Shown here one piece after another: positions 53,386 to 61,540 of a DNA stretch of 64,000 nt. The position numbers were made by a program, and so were the translations under genes. Under the pieces are notes generated by a model. That model was not told the DNA's origin. It worked only from the letters and a program-made list of their open reading frames with translations, and searched no databases. The stretch spans positions 20,684 to 84,683 of the forward strand of contig CADCDP010000018.1 in the NCBI GenBank assembly GCA_902800305.1, written 5' to 3'. How positions within the stretch are numbered: the stretch's first letter is position 1; each line of letters begins with the position of its first letter. This DNA is from an uncultured Bacteroidales bacterium. GTDB taxonomy: Bacteria; Bacteroidota; Bacteroidia; Bacteroidales; Bacteroidaceae.

Positions 53386-54165
53386 TCACTTGAGACCTGC
53401 TTTGAGCGAACGAATGACAGCCGAATTGAAACCTGCGTGGTCGAGCTCGTTCAGCCCCTTGATGGTCACTCCACCAGGAGTGGTCACTTTGTCTATGGCC
53501 TCCTCGGGATGCCATCCTGTGGCCTTGAGCAACGAAACGGCTCCCTGCATGGTTTGAAGGGCAATCTTCTTGGCTTGCTGAGGATAGAAGCCCATCTCGC
53601 AACCACCTTCCATCTGTGCACGGATGTAACGCATGACGTAGGCAATACCACATGATGCCATCATCATGCCAGGGCCGACCAAGTTTTCACTCACGACAAG
53701 AGTATCGCCATCGATGGCATAAAGCTCTTCTACCGCTTTAAGACTTTCAGCCGATGCACCAGGTCCCTGAGCAATGAAACTCATGCTGGCAGCAAATTCG
53801 GCTGCGATGTTGGGGATAACATAGAAGAACTGACCATCCTGTCCCAATACTTCGGCCAACATACCCGTCGTGAAGTTGGCGGCATCAGAAACGATGATTT
53901 GCTTTTCGAGGTTAATCACATGCTTCACCTCAGCCAGCACCAGCTTCATCAGCCAAGGCTTCACCACCAGCACAATGATGTCGGCATCCTTCACCGCCTC
54001 GACGTTGTTGGTCGTCGTGTTGAGTGCGGGGTAATCGTTCTTGAACTGTGCCAACAATGCCTCGTTCTTGTCAGCAATGGTGATGTTGCTAATCTTTCCG
54101 CTTTTTGCCCATCCCTTGATGAGCGCGCCGCCCATATTGCCAGCGCCAATGACAGTAAGTTTCAT
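53386..54165 (-). CDS. proC: Pyrroline-5-carboxylate reductase
   Basis: 259 residues. NAD(P)-binding GAGNMGGALIKGWAKSG at the N-terminus, substrate-binding helix region SENLVGPGMMMASCGIAYVM and KVTTPGGVTIKGLNELDHAG. It makes proline from pyrroline-5-carboxylate. The leader on its side carries a TAACTTTG box that is one half of a 21-bp perfect inverted repeat (54197-54217 and 54260-54280); the other half drives the divergent nucleotidyltransferase gene. Confidence 0.95.
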   Translation of the reverse strand: MKLTVIGAGNMGGALIKGWAKSGKISNITIADKNEALLAQFKNDYPALNTTTNNVEAVKDADIIVLVVKPWLMKLVLAEVKHVINLEKQIIVSDAANFTTGMLAEVLGQDGQFFYVIPNIAAEFAASMSFIAQGPGASAESLKAVEELYAIDGDTLVVSENLVGPGMMMASCGIAYVMRYIRAQMEGGCEMGFYPQQAKKIALQTMQGAVSLLKATGWHPEEAIDKVTTPGGVTIKGLNELDHAGFNSAVIRSLKAGLK

Positions 54166-54196
54166 AAATATTATGTTTGTAAGTTTTTAAGTTTTA

Positions 54197-54280
54197 TGCA
54201 AAGTTAGCAACTTTTTCTGAGAATTGTTCTTTTTAGCAGGGAAAAATAGATTAATGTCGGAAAAAGTTGCTAACTTTGCA
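54197..54280. promoter_or_regulatory. Divergent promoters in a 21-bp inverted repeat
   Basis: TGCAAAGTTAGCAACTTTTT plus C (54197-54217) and its exact reverse complement (54260-54280) each contain TAACTTTG pointing outward, toward proC and toward the nucleotidyltransferase gene. A dimeric regulator or simply duplicated promoters could explain it. Confidence 0.7.
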
Positions 54281-54332
54281 ATCGGACAAGATGTTCCGTC
54301 TTTATTTGACGACACAAGCTGTAGATGTCAAC

Positions 54333-55457
54333 ATGAACAAGTCATTGATAAACTATCGATTAGAAAAAGATTGTACTTTTTTTGTACTCCTGCGCTATGC
54401 TTTGGGCATTAGCCAAGAACTACCTGATGCCATCTCTGACGATGAGTGGAATACACTATACAAACTATCACAAGAACAGACATTATCAGGCATCGTGTAT
54501 GCTGCAATCCAGCGATTACCTGAGCCACTTCTTCCCAACGAAATGCTACTGTTTCAATGGTTTTCCAATGCCCGACACATTGCCAAGACCAATCAGAAAG
54601 TTACCGAAGAGGCTGTTCGATGGACAGAATGGTTTGCACAACAAGGACACAAATCATGTATCTTAAAAGGCCAAGCGAATGCCCGACTCTACCCCGACCC
54701 AACGACTCGCACTTCTGGCGATGTGGATATTTGGGTGGAAGGTGGAGAAAAAAAAGTGACAGAACTGCTGGAAAAAGCAGGTAAAATTGACGAAACAACC
54801 ACCTTCTCAACATACGACATCCATCTGATGCCAAAAGAACGAGATGGTGTCGATATAGAAGTCCATTTCCTGCCATCTGCGGGAAATTCAAACCCCAAGA
54901 CGACTCCATACTTACTAAATTATTTGGACAAAGAACTGGCCACACTGACGCTTTGTCCAGAAGGTTTCTATATGCCGACCATGAAATTCTGTCTGGCTAT
55001 GCAACTGGCTCACATCCAAAGCCATTTCTTGACTGAGGGTATTAGTTTACGCCAACTGATGGATTATTACATGCTGCTTTGCCACTCGACAGAACAGGAA
55101 CGCAATGAAATCAGAGAACATCTGAAACCCATGGGGTTATACAATATGGCCACAGCCGTCATGTGGGTGCTCAGCGAAATGCTGATGCTGGATGAGCAAC
55201 AGATGTTGATACCAGCAAACAAAAAACGTGGTACTATCCTGTTGGGAGGAATCATGAAAGGCGGTAACTTCGGAAGATATTCACCCAGATGGGAAACTGG
55301 AAGTTTCTTACGCCGAAACATTGTATATGCTCACGATAAGATGAACATGGCCATGCAGTTTCCAGAGGAGGTACTGTGGAGTGAGATAGGACGCTGGAGG
55401 AGCTTCTTTGAAACGATTCCAGAGCGCATTCAAAAAAGACAATGGGCGTTGCGATAA
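54333..55457 (+). CDS. Nucleotidyltransferase-family protein (NTP_transf_5 type)
   Basis: 374 residues from the ATG at 54333; earlier in-frame starts (54291, 54267) sit at or inside the promoter box. Nucleotidyltransferase core: LKGQANARLYPDPTTRTSGD then VDIWVEGGEKKVTELLEKAG, with the DxD at SGDVDIW. The helical C-terminal half has AMQLAHIQSHFLTEGISLRQ and LMDYYMLLCH, as in PF14907 proteins. These proteins often accompany PqqD-like and peptide- or polysaccharide-modifying genes; a PqqD-like gene follows after 56 bases. The substrate is not known. Confidence 0.85.
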   Translation: MNKSLINYRLEKDCTFFVLLRYALGISQELPDAISDDEWNTLYKLSQEQTLSGIVYAAIQRLPEPLLPNEMLLFQWFSNARHIAKTNQKVTEEAVRWTEWFAQQGHKSCILKGQANARLYPDPTTRTSGDVDIWVEGGEKKVTELLEKAGKIDETTTFSTYDIHLMPKERDGVDIEVHFLPSAGNSNPKTTPYLLNYLDKELATLTLCPEGFYMPTMKFCLAMQLAHIQSHFLTEGISLRQLMDYYMLLCHSTEQERNEIREHLKPMGLYNMATAVMWVLSEMLMLDEQQMLIPANKKRGTILLGGIMKGGNFGRYSPRWETGSFLRRNIVYAHDKMNMAMQFPEEVLWSEIGRWRSFFETIPERIQKRQWALR

Positions 55458-55513
55458 ACACCAAAATACGCTATATTCAAACAGAAGTCAAACGCAATTA
55501 AACTATTGATACG

Positions 55514-55786
55514 ATGAAGATAAAGAAAGGATGCAGCCTCTACGATGTACGTGGTCGCAAAGTGATAGTGAACGAAGAACAAGAGAACGATTCGTCCAAC
55601 CGACTCATTTACTTAAACGAAACAGCGGAATTTCTATGGCAAGAAGCTGAACAGCAGCAAACTTTTGATGTTGCCAGTTTAACAAACGCCTTGCTCGCTG
55701 AGTACGACGTGGACACAGAAACCGCGCAAACTTCGGTCGAACGGACACTCAACGAATGGCTACAAATCGGCATCATCCTGTCGTAA
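55514..55786 (+). CDS. PqqD-like peptide-binding protein
   Basis: 90 residues. PqqD fold pattern: RGRKVIVNEEQ, LIYLNETAEFLWQEAEQ, then three helices with LLAEYDVDTETAQTSVERTL and NEWLQIGIILS. PqqD domains grasp a precursor peptide (RRE) in RiPP pathways or act in capsule and PEP-CTERM systems. No radical-SAM enzyme or short precursor peptide is seen close by. With the preceding nucleotidyltransferase it forms a two-gene unit whose product is unknown. Confidence 0.87.
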   Translation: MKIKKGCSLYDVRGRKVIVNEEQENDSSNRLIYLNETAEFLWQEAEQQQTFDVASLTNALLAEYDVDTETAQTSVERTLNEWLQIGIILS

Positions 55787-55870
55787 GCCATCACGCACCC
55801 GCTGCACAAAGTGAGCAAGAAAGTCCACCTATCACAAAATAAATCGGATGGTTTCTCGTTTTTATCATTA

Positions 55871-56599
55871 ATGAGATTGACACATTATTATATTATAGCA
55901 TTTCTTGTGGCTCTTTGTTCACTTTGCCCCACTCCTGCTTCGGAGGCGAAGGCACAGACGAGGAAAGTGATGAACCGTCCGTACATCGACCAGCGGAAAT
56001 TCCATTATGGCTTTTTGGCGGGAATGCACTTGCAGGACATCGAGTTGGAGCAGAACGGTTTCATCGACACCGATGGCAATGAGTGGTATGCAGAGACACC
56101 CAACTATGAGCCAGGCTTTTCGGTGGGTATCTTGGGTGAGTTTTACTTGACGAAGTATCTGGGGCTGCGCATCATCCCCTCCATGCATTTCGGCACAAAG
56201 AACGTGACGTTCCGCAACAACTTGAACCACGAGAAGCAATTCCAAACCATCAAATCCACTTATTTCTCTGTGCCCATCAACGTGAAGTTTGCAGCAGAAC
56301 GTTTCAACAACTATCGCCCCTACATGGTGGCAGGTGTGACCCCCACGCTCGACCTCACCGTGAAGAAGCAGAAGCAATACCTGCTCACCAACACGGATGT
56401 GTATCTGGAACTGGGCTTCGGATGCGACTTCTACCTTCCGTTCTTCAAGTTCATCCCCGAAGTGAAGTTTATGTACGGACTCACCAACGTCATCAACAAG
56501 AAGCGTTCGGACATCACGGACGAGACACAACTCATCTTCACACAGTCAGTCAACAAGGCACAAAGCAAGATGATTGTCTTCACGTTCTACTTTGAATAA
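55871..56599 (+). CDS. porT: PorT-like outer membrane protein of the type IX secretion system
   Basis: 242 residues from the ATG at 55871; a GTG 60 bases earlier gives a longer frame but no signal peptide at its start. Signal peptide, then an eight-strand-type barrel with RPYIDQRKFHYGFLAGMHLQ, GILGEFYLTKYLGLRIIPSM, FSVPINVKFAAERFNNYRPY, LGFGCDFYLPFFKFIPEVKF. This matches PorT of Bacteroidota, needed for type IX secretion. It supports the reading of the C-terminal tails on the large secreted proteins in this window. Distinction from other small barrels of the same family rests on the first half. Confidence 0.85.
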   Translation: MRLTHYYIIAFLVALCSLCPTPASEAKAQTRKVMNRPYIDQRKFHYGFLAGMHLQDIELEQNGFIDTDGNEWYAETPNYEPGFSVGILGEFYLTKYLGLRIIPSMHFGTKNVTFRNNLNHEKQFQTIKSTYFSVPINVKFAAERFNNYRPYMVAGVTPTLDLTVKKQKQYLLTNTDVYLELGFGCDFYLPFFKFIPEVKFMYGLTNVINKKRSDITDETQLIFTQSVNKAQSKMIVFTFYFE

Positions 56600-56659
56600 A
56601 GCCCCCTGAAAGGAGAAGGCTAACGCCACCAAACTTAATAACCTAAAAACTCAAATAAC

Positions 56660-57727
56660 TTGAAATATTCCATCATCATACCCGTCTTCAACCGTCCCGA
56701 CGAAGTGGACGAACTGCTGGAAAGCCTGACCCAACAAACGGTCAAGGACTTCGAGGTGGTCGTGGTGGAAGATGGCTCCAGTGTGCCTTGTAAAGACGTG
56801 GTGGAGAAATACACGGACAGGCTCACCATCCAATATCTCACCAAGAAAAACGGAGGTCCTGGCCCTGCTCGCAACTATGGCGTGGAGCACTCGAAAGGCG
56901 AATATGTGCTCATCCTTGACAGCGACTGCGTGTTGCCCGAAGGATATTTGTCGGCCATCGAAAAGGAACTGGCAGAGAATCCCTGCGATGCCTTCGGAGG
57001 GCCTGATGCAGCACACGAATCGTTCACGCCCGTCCAGAAAGCCATCTCCTACAGCATGACCTCCTTCTTCACTACAGGAGGCATCAGAGGCGGCAAGAAG
57101 AAAGGAGCGATGGACAAATTCTACCCTCGTTCGTTCAACATGGGCATCTGCCGCGATGTTTATCTCAAGCTGCACGGATTCAGCAAGATGCGATTCGGAG
57201 AGGACATCGATTTCAGCTACCGTATTGTCGAAGCTGGCTATAGCTCGCGTCTCTTCCCCGAAGCATGGGTATGGCACAAGCGTCGCACCGATATGGACAA
57301 ATTCTTCAAGCAAGTGTTCAACTCTGGCATCGCTCGTATCAACCTGACAAAAAGACACCCCGGCACCTTGAAGCTGGTGCATCTGCTACCGATGGTATTC
57401 ACCGTCGGAGTACTGCTGCTCATCCTTGCCGCTGTAGTGTTCCGTATGACTGACTACTACAACCATACGGCCACAGGACTCTTTCTGCCCAATGGAGGTT
57501 TCATTCCTGCCTACGCCCTCTGCCTCCTTCCCATCGCGCTCTATATGTTGCTCATCTTCATCGATGCCAGCATCAAGAACAAGAGCCTTGTCATCGGATT
57601 CCTCAGCGTGGAGGCGGCATTTGTGCAACTGATGGGGTACGGCTTCGGCTTCCTCAAAGCATGGTGGCTGCGTTGTGTACAAGGGAAAGACGAATTTACC
57701 GCATTCGAAAAGAACTTCTATGATTAG
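56660..57727 (+). CDS. Family 2 glycosyltransferase
   Basis: 355 residues. The start codon is TTG (no ATG fits): the protein begins (M)KYSIIIPVFNRPDEVDELLE, a normal GT2 opening. GT-A fold: VVVEDGSSVPCKD, LILDSDCVLPEGYL (DxD), RFGEDIDFSYRIVEAGY, then WVWHKRRTDMDKFFKQ. Two membrane helices near the C-terminus (~250-330) fit a membrane-bound transferase of a lipid-linked or surface glycan. The gene overlaps radC by 8 bases. Confidence 0.93.
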   Translation: MKYSIIIPVFNRPDEVDELLESLTQQTVKDFEVVVVEDGSSVPCKDVVEKYTDRLTIQYLTKKNGGPGPARNYGVEHSKGEYVLILDSDCVLPEGYLSAIEKELAENPCDAFGGPDAAHESFTPVQKAISYSMTSFFTTGGIRGGKKKGAMDKFYPRSFNMGICRDVYLKLHGFSKMRFGEDIDFSYRIVEAGYSSRLFPEAWVWHKRRTDMDKFFKQVFNSGIARINLTKRHPGTLKLVHLLPMVFTVGVLLLILAAVVFRMTDYYNHTATGLFLPNGGFIPAYALCLLPIALYMLLIFIDASIKNKSLVIGFLSVEAAFVQLMGYGFGFLKAWWLRCVQGKDEFTAFEKNFYD

Positions 57728-58532
57728 CAAGCACTTCCAACCGTTCAACCCCGAAGGCCAAACCGCCGAAGCAGAGCCCGCCCCGTATGTTGCGACTTCG
57801 TCGCAACCCTCTTCGTCACAACCCTCTTCGTCGCAACCCACCGAACAGCCCTACACCTCCATCAAGCACTGGGCAGAAGAAGACCGCCCACGCGAAAAGC
57901 TCATGGCTAAGGGAGTGGAAGCTCTGACCAACGCCGAACTGCTGGCCATCCTCATCGGAGGCGGCACCACCAAGAAGTCGGCCGTAGAACTGATGCAGGA
58001 AGTGTTGCACCATGGTGGCGACACCCTCCGAGGGCTGAACCACATGACCCTGCAAGACCTGCTGCGATTCAACGGCATCGGCGAAGCAAAGGCACTCACT
58101 ATCATCGCTGCCGCCGAAATCGGAAAACGTCGCATGATGGAAGACAGCCAAGACATCGAGCAAATCCGCACCAGTGCCGACGTGCTGCACTTCATGAAGC
58201 CTTTCATACAAGACCTCACCTTCGAAAAAAGTTGGGTTTTGCTGCTCAACAACAACTCCCGTCTGATTCACGTGGCAAACCTCAGTTCTGGCGGACTTAC
58301 AGAGACAGCAGTGGACGTGCGGATGATGCTGAAAGAAGCACTCCTCCACAATGCCACCTGCTTCATTCTTATACACAACCACCCCAGCGGCAACCTGCGT
58401 CCCAGCCGTGCCGACGACGAACTGACCCAAAAGGCAAAAAAGGCAGGACAGGCGGTGAACATCCGGATGATTGACCACGTGATTGTCTCCGAAGAAGGCT
58501 ACTACAGCTATGCCGAATGTGGCAGGCTTTAA
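57720..58532 (+). CDS. radC: RadC-family (JAB/MPN) protein
   Basis: 270 residues from the ATG at 57720, overlapping the preceding stop. UPF0758/RadC: PREKLMAKGVEALTNAELLA, AILIGGGTTKKSAVELM, RFNGIGEAKALTIIAAAEIG (HhH), and the metal motif FILIHNHPSGNLRPSRADDE. Its function in bacteria is unsettled; the early link to DNA repair has been questioned. Residues ~23-40 are a low-complexity insert, SSQPS repeated three times, encoded by a 15-base tandem repeat and next to the palindrome GTTGCGACTTCGTCGCAAC. Confidence 0.95.
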   Translation: MISKHFQPFNPEGQTAEAEPAPYVATSSQPSSSQPSSSQPTEQPYTSIKHWAEEDRPREKLMAKGVEALTNAELLAILIGGGTTKKSAVELMQEVLHHGGDTLRGLNHMTLQDLLRFNGIGEAKALTIIAAAEIGKRRMMEDSQDIEQIRTSADVLHFMKPFIQDLTFEKSWVLLLNNNSRLIHVANLSSGGLTETAVDVRMMLKEALLHNATCFILIHNHPSGNLRPSRADDELTQKAKKAGQAVNIRMIDHVIVSEEGYYSYAECGRL

Positions 58533-58567
58533 CCATATACACATATTTATATATATAGCAAACAGCA

Positions 58568-58903
58568 ATGACCAAATACGAAGTAGAAGAAAAGACCGTC
58601 GAATACCTGAAAACCGTGTTCGACCCCGAAATCCCCGTCAACGTGTGGGATCTCGGCATGATATATAAGATTGATGTGAAGGAAACTGCCGAACCAAGCG
58701 AGGGGAAAGAGTATGACGTGGACATCGACATGACCTTTACTGCCCCCAACTGCCCTGCCGCCGACTTCATTCTCGAAGACATCCAGCAAAAGCTGGAAGG
58801 CATCTCAGCCGTAAAGACCGTCACGGTCAACGTCGTCTTCGAGCCTGAATGGACCAAAGACATGATGAGCGAAGAAGCTAAACTCGACTTAGGATTTATG
58901 TAG
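58568..58903 (+). CDS. MIP18/DUF59-type Fe-S assembly protein (SufT-like)
   Basis: 111 residues. KTVFDPEIPVNVWDLGMIYK is the conserved core; the Cys in TAPNCPAADFILEDIQQKL is the ligand-type site. Members (SufT, MIP18/CIA2) help to place Fe-S clusters. A cysteine desulfurase is encoded elsewhere in the window, but no suf operon is here. It stands between radC and lpxH with short spacings. Confidence 0.92.
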   Translation: MTKYEVEEKTVEYLKTVFDPEIPVNVWDLGMIYKIDVKETAEPSEGKEYDVDIDMTFTAPNCPAADFILEDIQQKLEGISAVKTVTVNVVFEPEWTKDMMSEEAKLDLGFM

Positions 58904-58905
58904 CC

Positions 58906-59763
58906 ATGAAGAACATCTATTTTATCAGCGATGCCCATTTGGGCAGCCGTGCCATCGAACACCGACGCACACAGGAACGCCGCCTCGTCAACTTCCTCGA
59001 CAAAATCAAGAACAAGGCAGAAGCCGTCTATATGTTAGGTGATATGTTCGATTTCTGGTTCGAATACAAGGAAGTGGTGCCCAAAGGTTACACACGTTTC
59101 CTGGGTAAAATCAGCGAACTGACCGACTTAGGCGTGGAGGTACACTACTTCACGGGCAACCACGACCAATGGATGGGCGACTATCTGGAGAAGGAATGTG
59201 GTGTCATCCTGCATACAAAACCCTGCACACTCGACATTCGAGGCAAGATATTCTACCTCGCACACGGAGATGGGCTTTACGAGGAAGGCAAGATGACACA
59301 CTTCATGTTCTGGTGTTTTCGCAATAAGACCCTGCGCCACATGGCTCGATGGATTCATCCTCATTGGTTTATGAACTTCGGCCTCAACTGGGCAAAGCAC
59401 TCACGTATGAAACGGGAGAAAGGCATCCAACAGCCCGATGCCGACGGGCGTGTGATGACCCAAGATGGCTTCAAGAACGATACCAAACTGGTCGGCTACG
59501 AGAGTGCCACCGACAACGGAGAAACACCCTATCAAGGTGAAGACAAAGAAGGCCTTGTCCTCTTTGCCAAGCAATACCTCAAGACCCATCCCGACATCAA
59601 CTACTTCATCTTCGGTCACCGCCACATCGAGCTTGACCTCATGCTCTCACGCCACACCCGTCTCCTCATCCTCGGCGAATGGATGTCCCTCTTCACCTAC
59701 GCCGTCTGGGATGGCGAATACCTCTTCATGGACAACTTCATCGAGGGGGAGACGGAACTGTAA
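58906..59763 (+). CDS. lpxH: UDP-2,3-diacylglucosamine diphosphatase
   Basis: 285 residues. Calcineurin-like metal motifs: ISDAHLGS (6-13), GDMFDFWFEY (~46), TGNHDQWMGD (~82), AHGDGLYEEG (~121), FGHRHIELD (~233). It removes UMP from UDP-2,3-diacylglucosamine in lipid A synthesis at the inner membrane. The extra 40 residues between ~150 and 220 compared with enterobacterial LpxH are usual in Bacteroidota. Last gene of the 55871-59763 stretch, followed by a terminator. Confidence 0.93.
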   Translation: MKNIYFISDAHLGSRAIEHRRTQERRLVNFLDKIKNKAEAVYMLGDMFDFWFEYKEVVPKGYTRFLGKISELTDLGVEVHYFTGNHDQWMGDYLEKECGVILHTKPCTLDIRGKIFYLAHGDGLYEEGKMTHFMFWCFRNKTLRHMARWIHPHWFMNFGLNWAKHSRMKREKGIQQPDADGRVMTQDGFKNDTKLVGYESATDNGETPYQGEDKEGLVLFAKQYLKTHPDINYFIFGHRHIELDLMLSRHTRLLILGEWMSLFTYAVWDGEYLFMDNFIEGETEL

Positions 59764-59790
59764 GCACATTTTCCCCTCATTACCAAATGG

Positions 59791-59823
59791 AAAGGAGGTC
59801 AACCCACACGATTGACCTCCTTT
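59791..59823 (+). terminator. Terminator after lpxH
   Basis: AAAGGAGGTCAA (59791-59802) with TTGACCTCCTTT (59812-59823), perfect 12-bp stem. The 468-base gap to 60232 holds this and the 23-base repeats. Confidence 0.85.
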
Positions 59824-59929
59824 CACTATTTAGAATGCTCAACATCCCCTAATTTCCGTATGTCATAGCCTCAACGTTCTCTTTTTCCCTATCACTACAA
59901 CATATATGGAATAATCACTAATAATTGGG

Positions 59930-60021
59930 GCTTGATTACATGAAAGCATTTAGCTTGATTACATGAAAGCATTTAGCTTGATTATAAAAAAGTATTTAGC
60001 ATGATTATAAGAAAGTATATA
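59930..60021 (+). repeat. Four tandem 23-base repeats before the HU-like genes
   Basis: Units at 59930, 59953, 59976 and 59999, each beginning GCTTGATTACATG-type (the last two diverge: GATTATAAAAAAG/GATTATAAGAAAG). The first two are identical. A promoter-like TCTTTG (TATTATCTTTGCCG) follows at 60106-60114. The spacing is about two DNA turns, as for iterons or operator arrays. Confidence 0.85.
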
Positions 60022-60231
60022 CAAGCTATTATATTTTTTATAGTCAAATAAAAAGAAAAAGTATATATAAGGTAAAATATTTTGTATAATCGAGATAAAA
60101 GTATTATCTTTGCCGAGCAAAAGTAGGAAGAGGCTGAGTAAGACATGTGGAAGTCTCTGTTCCTGTATGAAATTGGAGACAAAGCAACAGAATTACTAAC
60201 GTTTAAATCAACATCAAAAGGAGGTACCACA

Positions 60232-60663
60232 ATGGGAGGATTCAAGTACAGAGTAAAGAAGGTGGACATAGACCTGCACAAAAGAAAGGTGGAGGGATAT
60301 AAAGTGCAGCTGGTGAATGACAGCATCATCGCAGAGGAAGAAGTGGTGAGATATGCGGCACAGTCAGCTGGCATTCCAGAGAGCATGATGAGGGCATGCA
60401 CGATAGCCATTGCCGATGCCATCCGCTTCTATGTCATCAACGGGCACAAGGTCTCATTTGGAAAGTTCGGCAATTTTCGTCTGAAAGTGGAGAACACCTG
60501 TGTGGACACGCTGGAGGAATGTCAAGCCGACACTGTGAAGCGGATCAATCTCCACTTCACACCCAGCACAAAAATCAAGGATCTGCTGAACAAGGCAGAA
60601 CTGAAAAAATGGGACTTCTTGAGTGAGTCAGCATCGAGTGAAGAAAACCAGAGTGAAGAATAA
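60232..60663 (+). CDS. HU-like (DNABII-family) DNA-binding protein, 143 residues
   Basis: The ATG at 60232 follows AAAGGAGGT and is preferred to the in-frame start 29 codons upstream. HU/IHF fold pattern: VVRYAAQSAGIPESMMRACT (helices), AIRFYVINGHKVSFGKFGNF, RINLHFTPSTKIKDLL. It is longer than HU (90 residues), with an extra N-terminal part, as in the 'HU-related' group of Bacteroidota. It is the first of a pair of related genes behind the 23-base repeats. Confidence 0.88.
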   Translation: MGGFKYRVKKVDIDLHKRKVEGYKVQLVNDSIIAEEEVVRYAAQSAGIPESMMRACTIAIADAIRFYVINGHKVSFGKFGNFRLKVENTCVDTLEECQADTVKRINLHFTPSTKIKDLLNKAELKKWDFLSESASSEENQSEE

Positions 60664-60677
60664 AAAACAACAGCATC

Positions 60678-61148
60678 ATGGATACAATATTAACAGGACC
60701 CAAGGGAAACATCAAGATGTTCCCACAAAAAGTGAAATTAAACTATCTGGAGGGAGAGCCAGAGAAATACCGTCTGCATTGGATGAGAAGCGGCGACATC
60801 ACAGACGAAGACATCATCGCGTATGCCGCACAGGCGGCTCATGTGCCAGAAGCATGTCTTGTGCTGGCACAGGATGCGCTCTACGATGCCATCGACTTTT
60901 TCTGCAGGCAAGGACACGCGGTGCAGATTCCCAACCTAGGCACGTTCAGCGTGAAACTGAACAGCAAGGTGGTGGCAACGCCCAAGGAAGCAAATGCCGA
61001 GAGTGTGACCCAGCGCCGTCTCCGCTTCTACCCCAAGAAGCGCCTGAAAGCAGCTTGCAGCCTGAAGAACATCCGCATCAACATCGAGGACGTATTGGGA
61101 CTGAAGAAAAAAGATGTTTCAAGAAAAAACTCAGGAAATGAAGAATAA
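60678..61148 (+). CDS. HU-like (DNABII-family) DNA-binding protein, 156 residues
   Basis: Paralogue of the preceding gene with the same layout: EDIIAYAAQAAHVPEACLVL, DAIDFFCRQGHAVQIPNLG, RRLRFYPKKRLKAACSLKNI. 14 bases after it, so they are probably made together. One or both may bind the upstream repeats. A 31-base direct repeat (AAATGTTGCGCA...) follows at its stop codon. Confidence 0.87.
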   Translation: MDTILTGPKGNIKMFPQKVKLNYLEGEPEKYRLHWMRSGDITDEDIIAYAAQAAHVPEACLVLAQDALYDAIDFFCRQGHAVQIPNLGTFSVKLNSKVVATPKEANAESVTQRRLRFYPKKRLKAACSLKNIRINIEDVLGLKKKDVSRKNSGNEE

Positions 61149-61210
61149 ATGTTGCGCACAAACAGCATTTTTTGTATAAAATGTTGCGCATGTACAACAT
61201 TTTTATCATC
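61147..61210 (+). repeat. Two direct repeats of ~31 bases after the HU-like pair
   Basis: AAATGTTGCGCA, then ACAGCATTTTTT or ACAACATTTTTA, occurs twice (61148 and 61180). The second copy leads into a promoter-like CATCTTTGC (61208-61215). Confidence 0.65.
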
Positions 61211-61218
61211 TTTGCAGT

Positions 61219-61306
61219 AAAAGTCGGTAGGAAAATGTGCGTGACGAATAAAAAAGTCGGTAGGAAAATGTGCATGGTAAATAAAAAAGTCGGTAGGAAA
61301 ATGTGT
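61219..61306 (+). repeat. Three 33-base tandem repeats with embedded start signals
   Basis: AAGTCGGTAGGAAAATGTGC recurs with GTCGG at 61223, 61256 and 61289, period 33 bases = 11 codons. In one frame it encodes KVGRKMC repeats (frame 61172-61414). Each unit holds a GGTAGG / ATG pair like a ribosome site with start. Confidence 0.8.
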
Positions 61307-61449
61307 GCAGGAAGGTTCAGAAACGCTACAAGGAATATGATGGCTGTTACCTCGGTCGCTATGCCCAGTGGTTCTTCTTTGTTCTGGGCTTCTTCATATT
61401 CACATCTGCCATAGTCATGATGGTGGGCAGATGGTGCAACTGGTTCTAA
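61303..61449 (+). CDS. Small single-span membrane protein, 48 residues
   Basis: GTG at 61303 (GGTAGG before it, in the last 33-base unit) opens CRKVQKRYKEYDGCYLGRYA then QWFFFVLGFFIFTSAIVMMV and ends RWCNWF. The clear polar/hydrophobic/aromatic layout supports coding better than the alternative frame (61172-61414). Function unknown. The true start may be an ATG in another frame with a frameshift; see findings. Confidence 0.5.
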   Translation: MCRKVQKRYKEYDGCYLGRYAQWFFFVLGFFIFTSAIVMMVGRWCNWF

Positions 61450-61540
61450 ACATCTAATGTTCCCATCCACTGACCTTTGGCATAACTACTGATAGTCAGT
61501 GGGTTTGCTTGTTCTGTTATCAATCTTGAAAAGATGAATG

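Noticed and set aside
58568..59763. SUF operon
   Set aside because: A SufT-like gene is present, but sufBCD are not near it; the SufS-type enzyme at 11035 belongs to the encapsulin operon.
59930..60021. CRISPR repeats before the HU-like genes
   Set aside because: The 23-base units are directly tandem with no spacers, and they diverge gradually.
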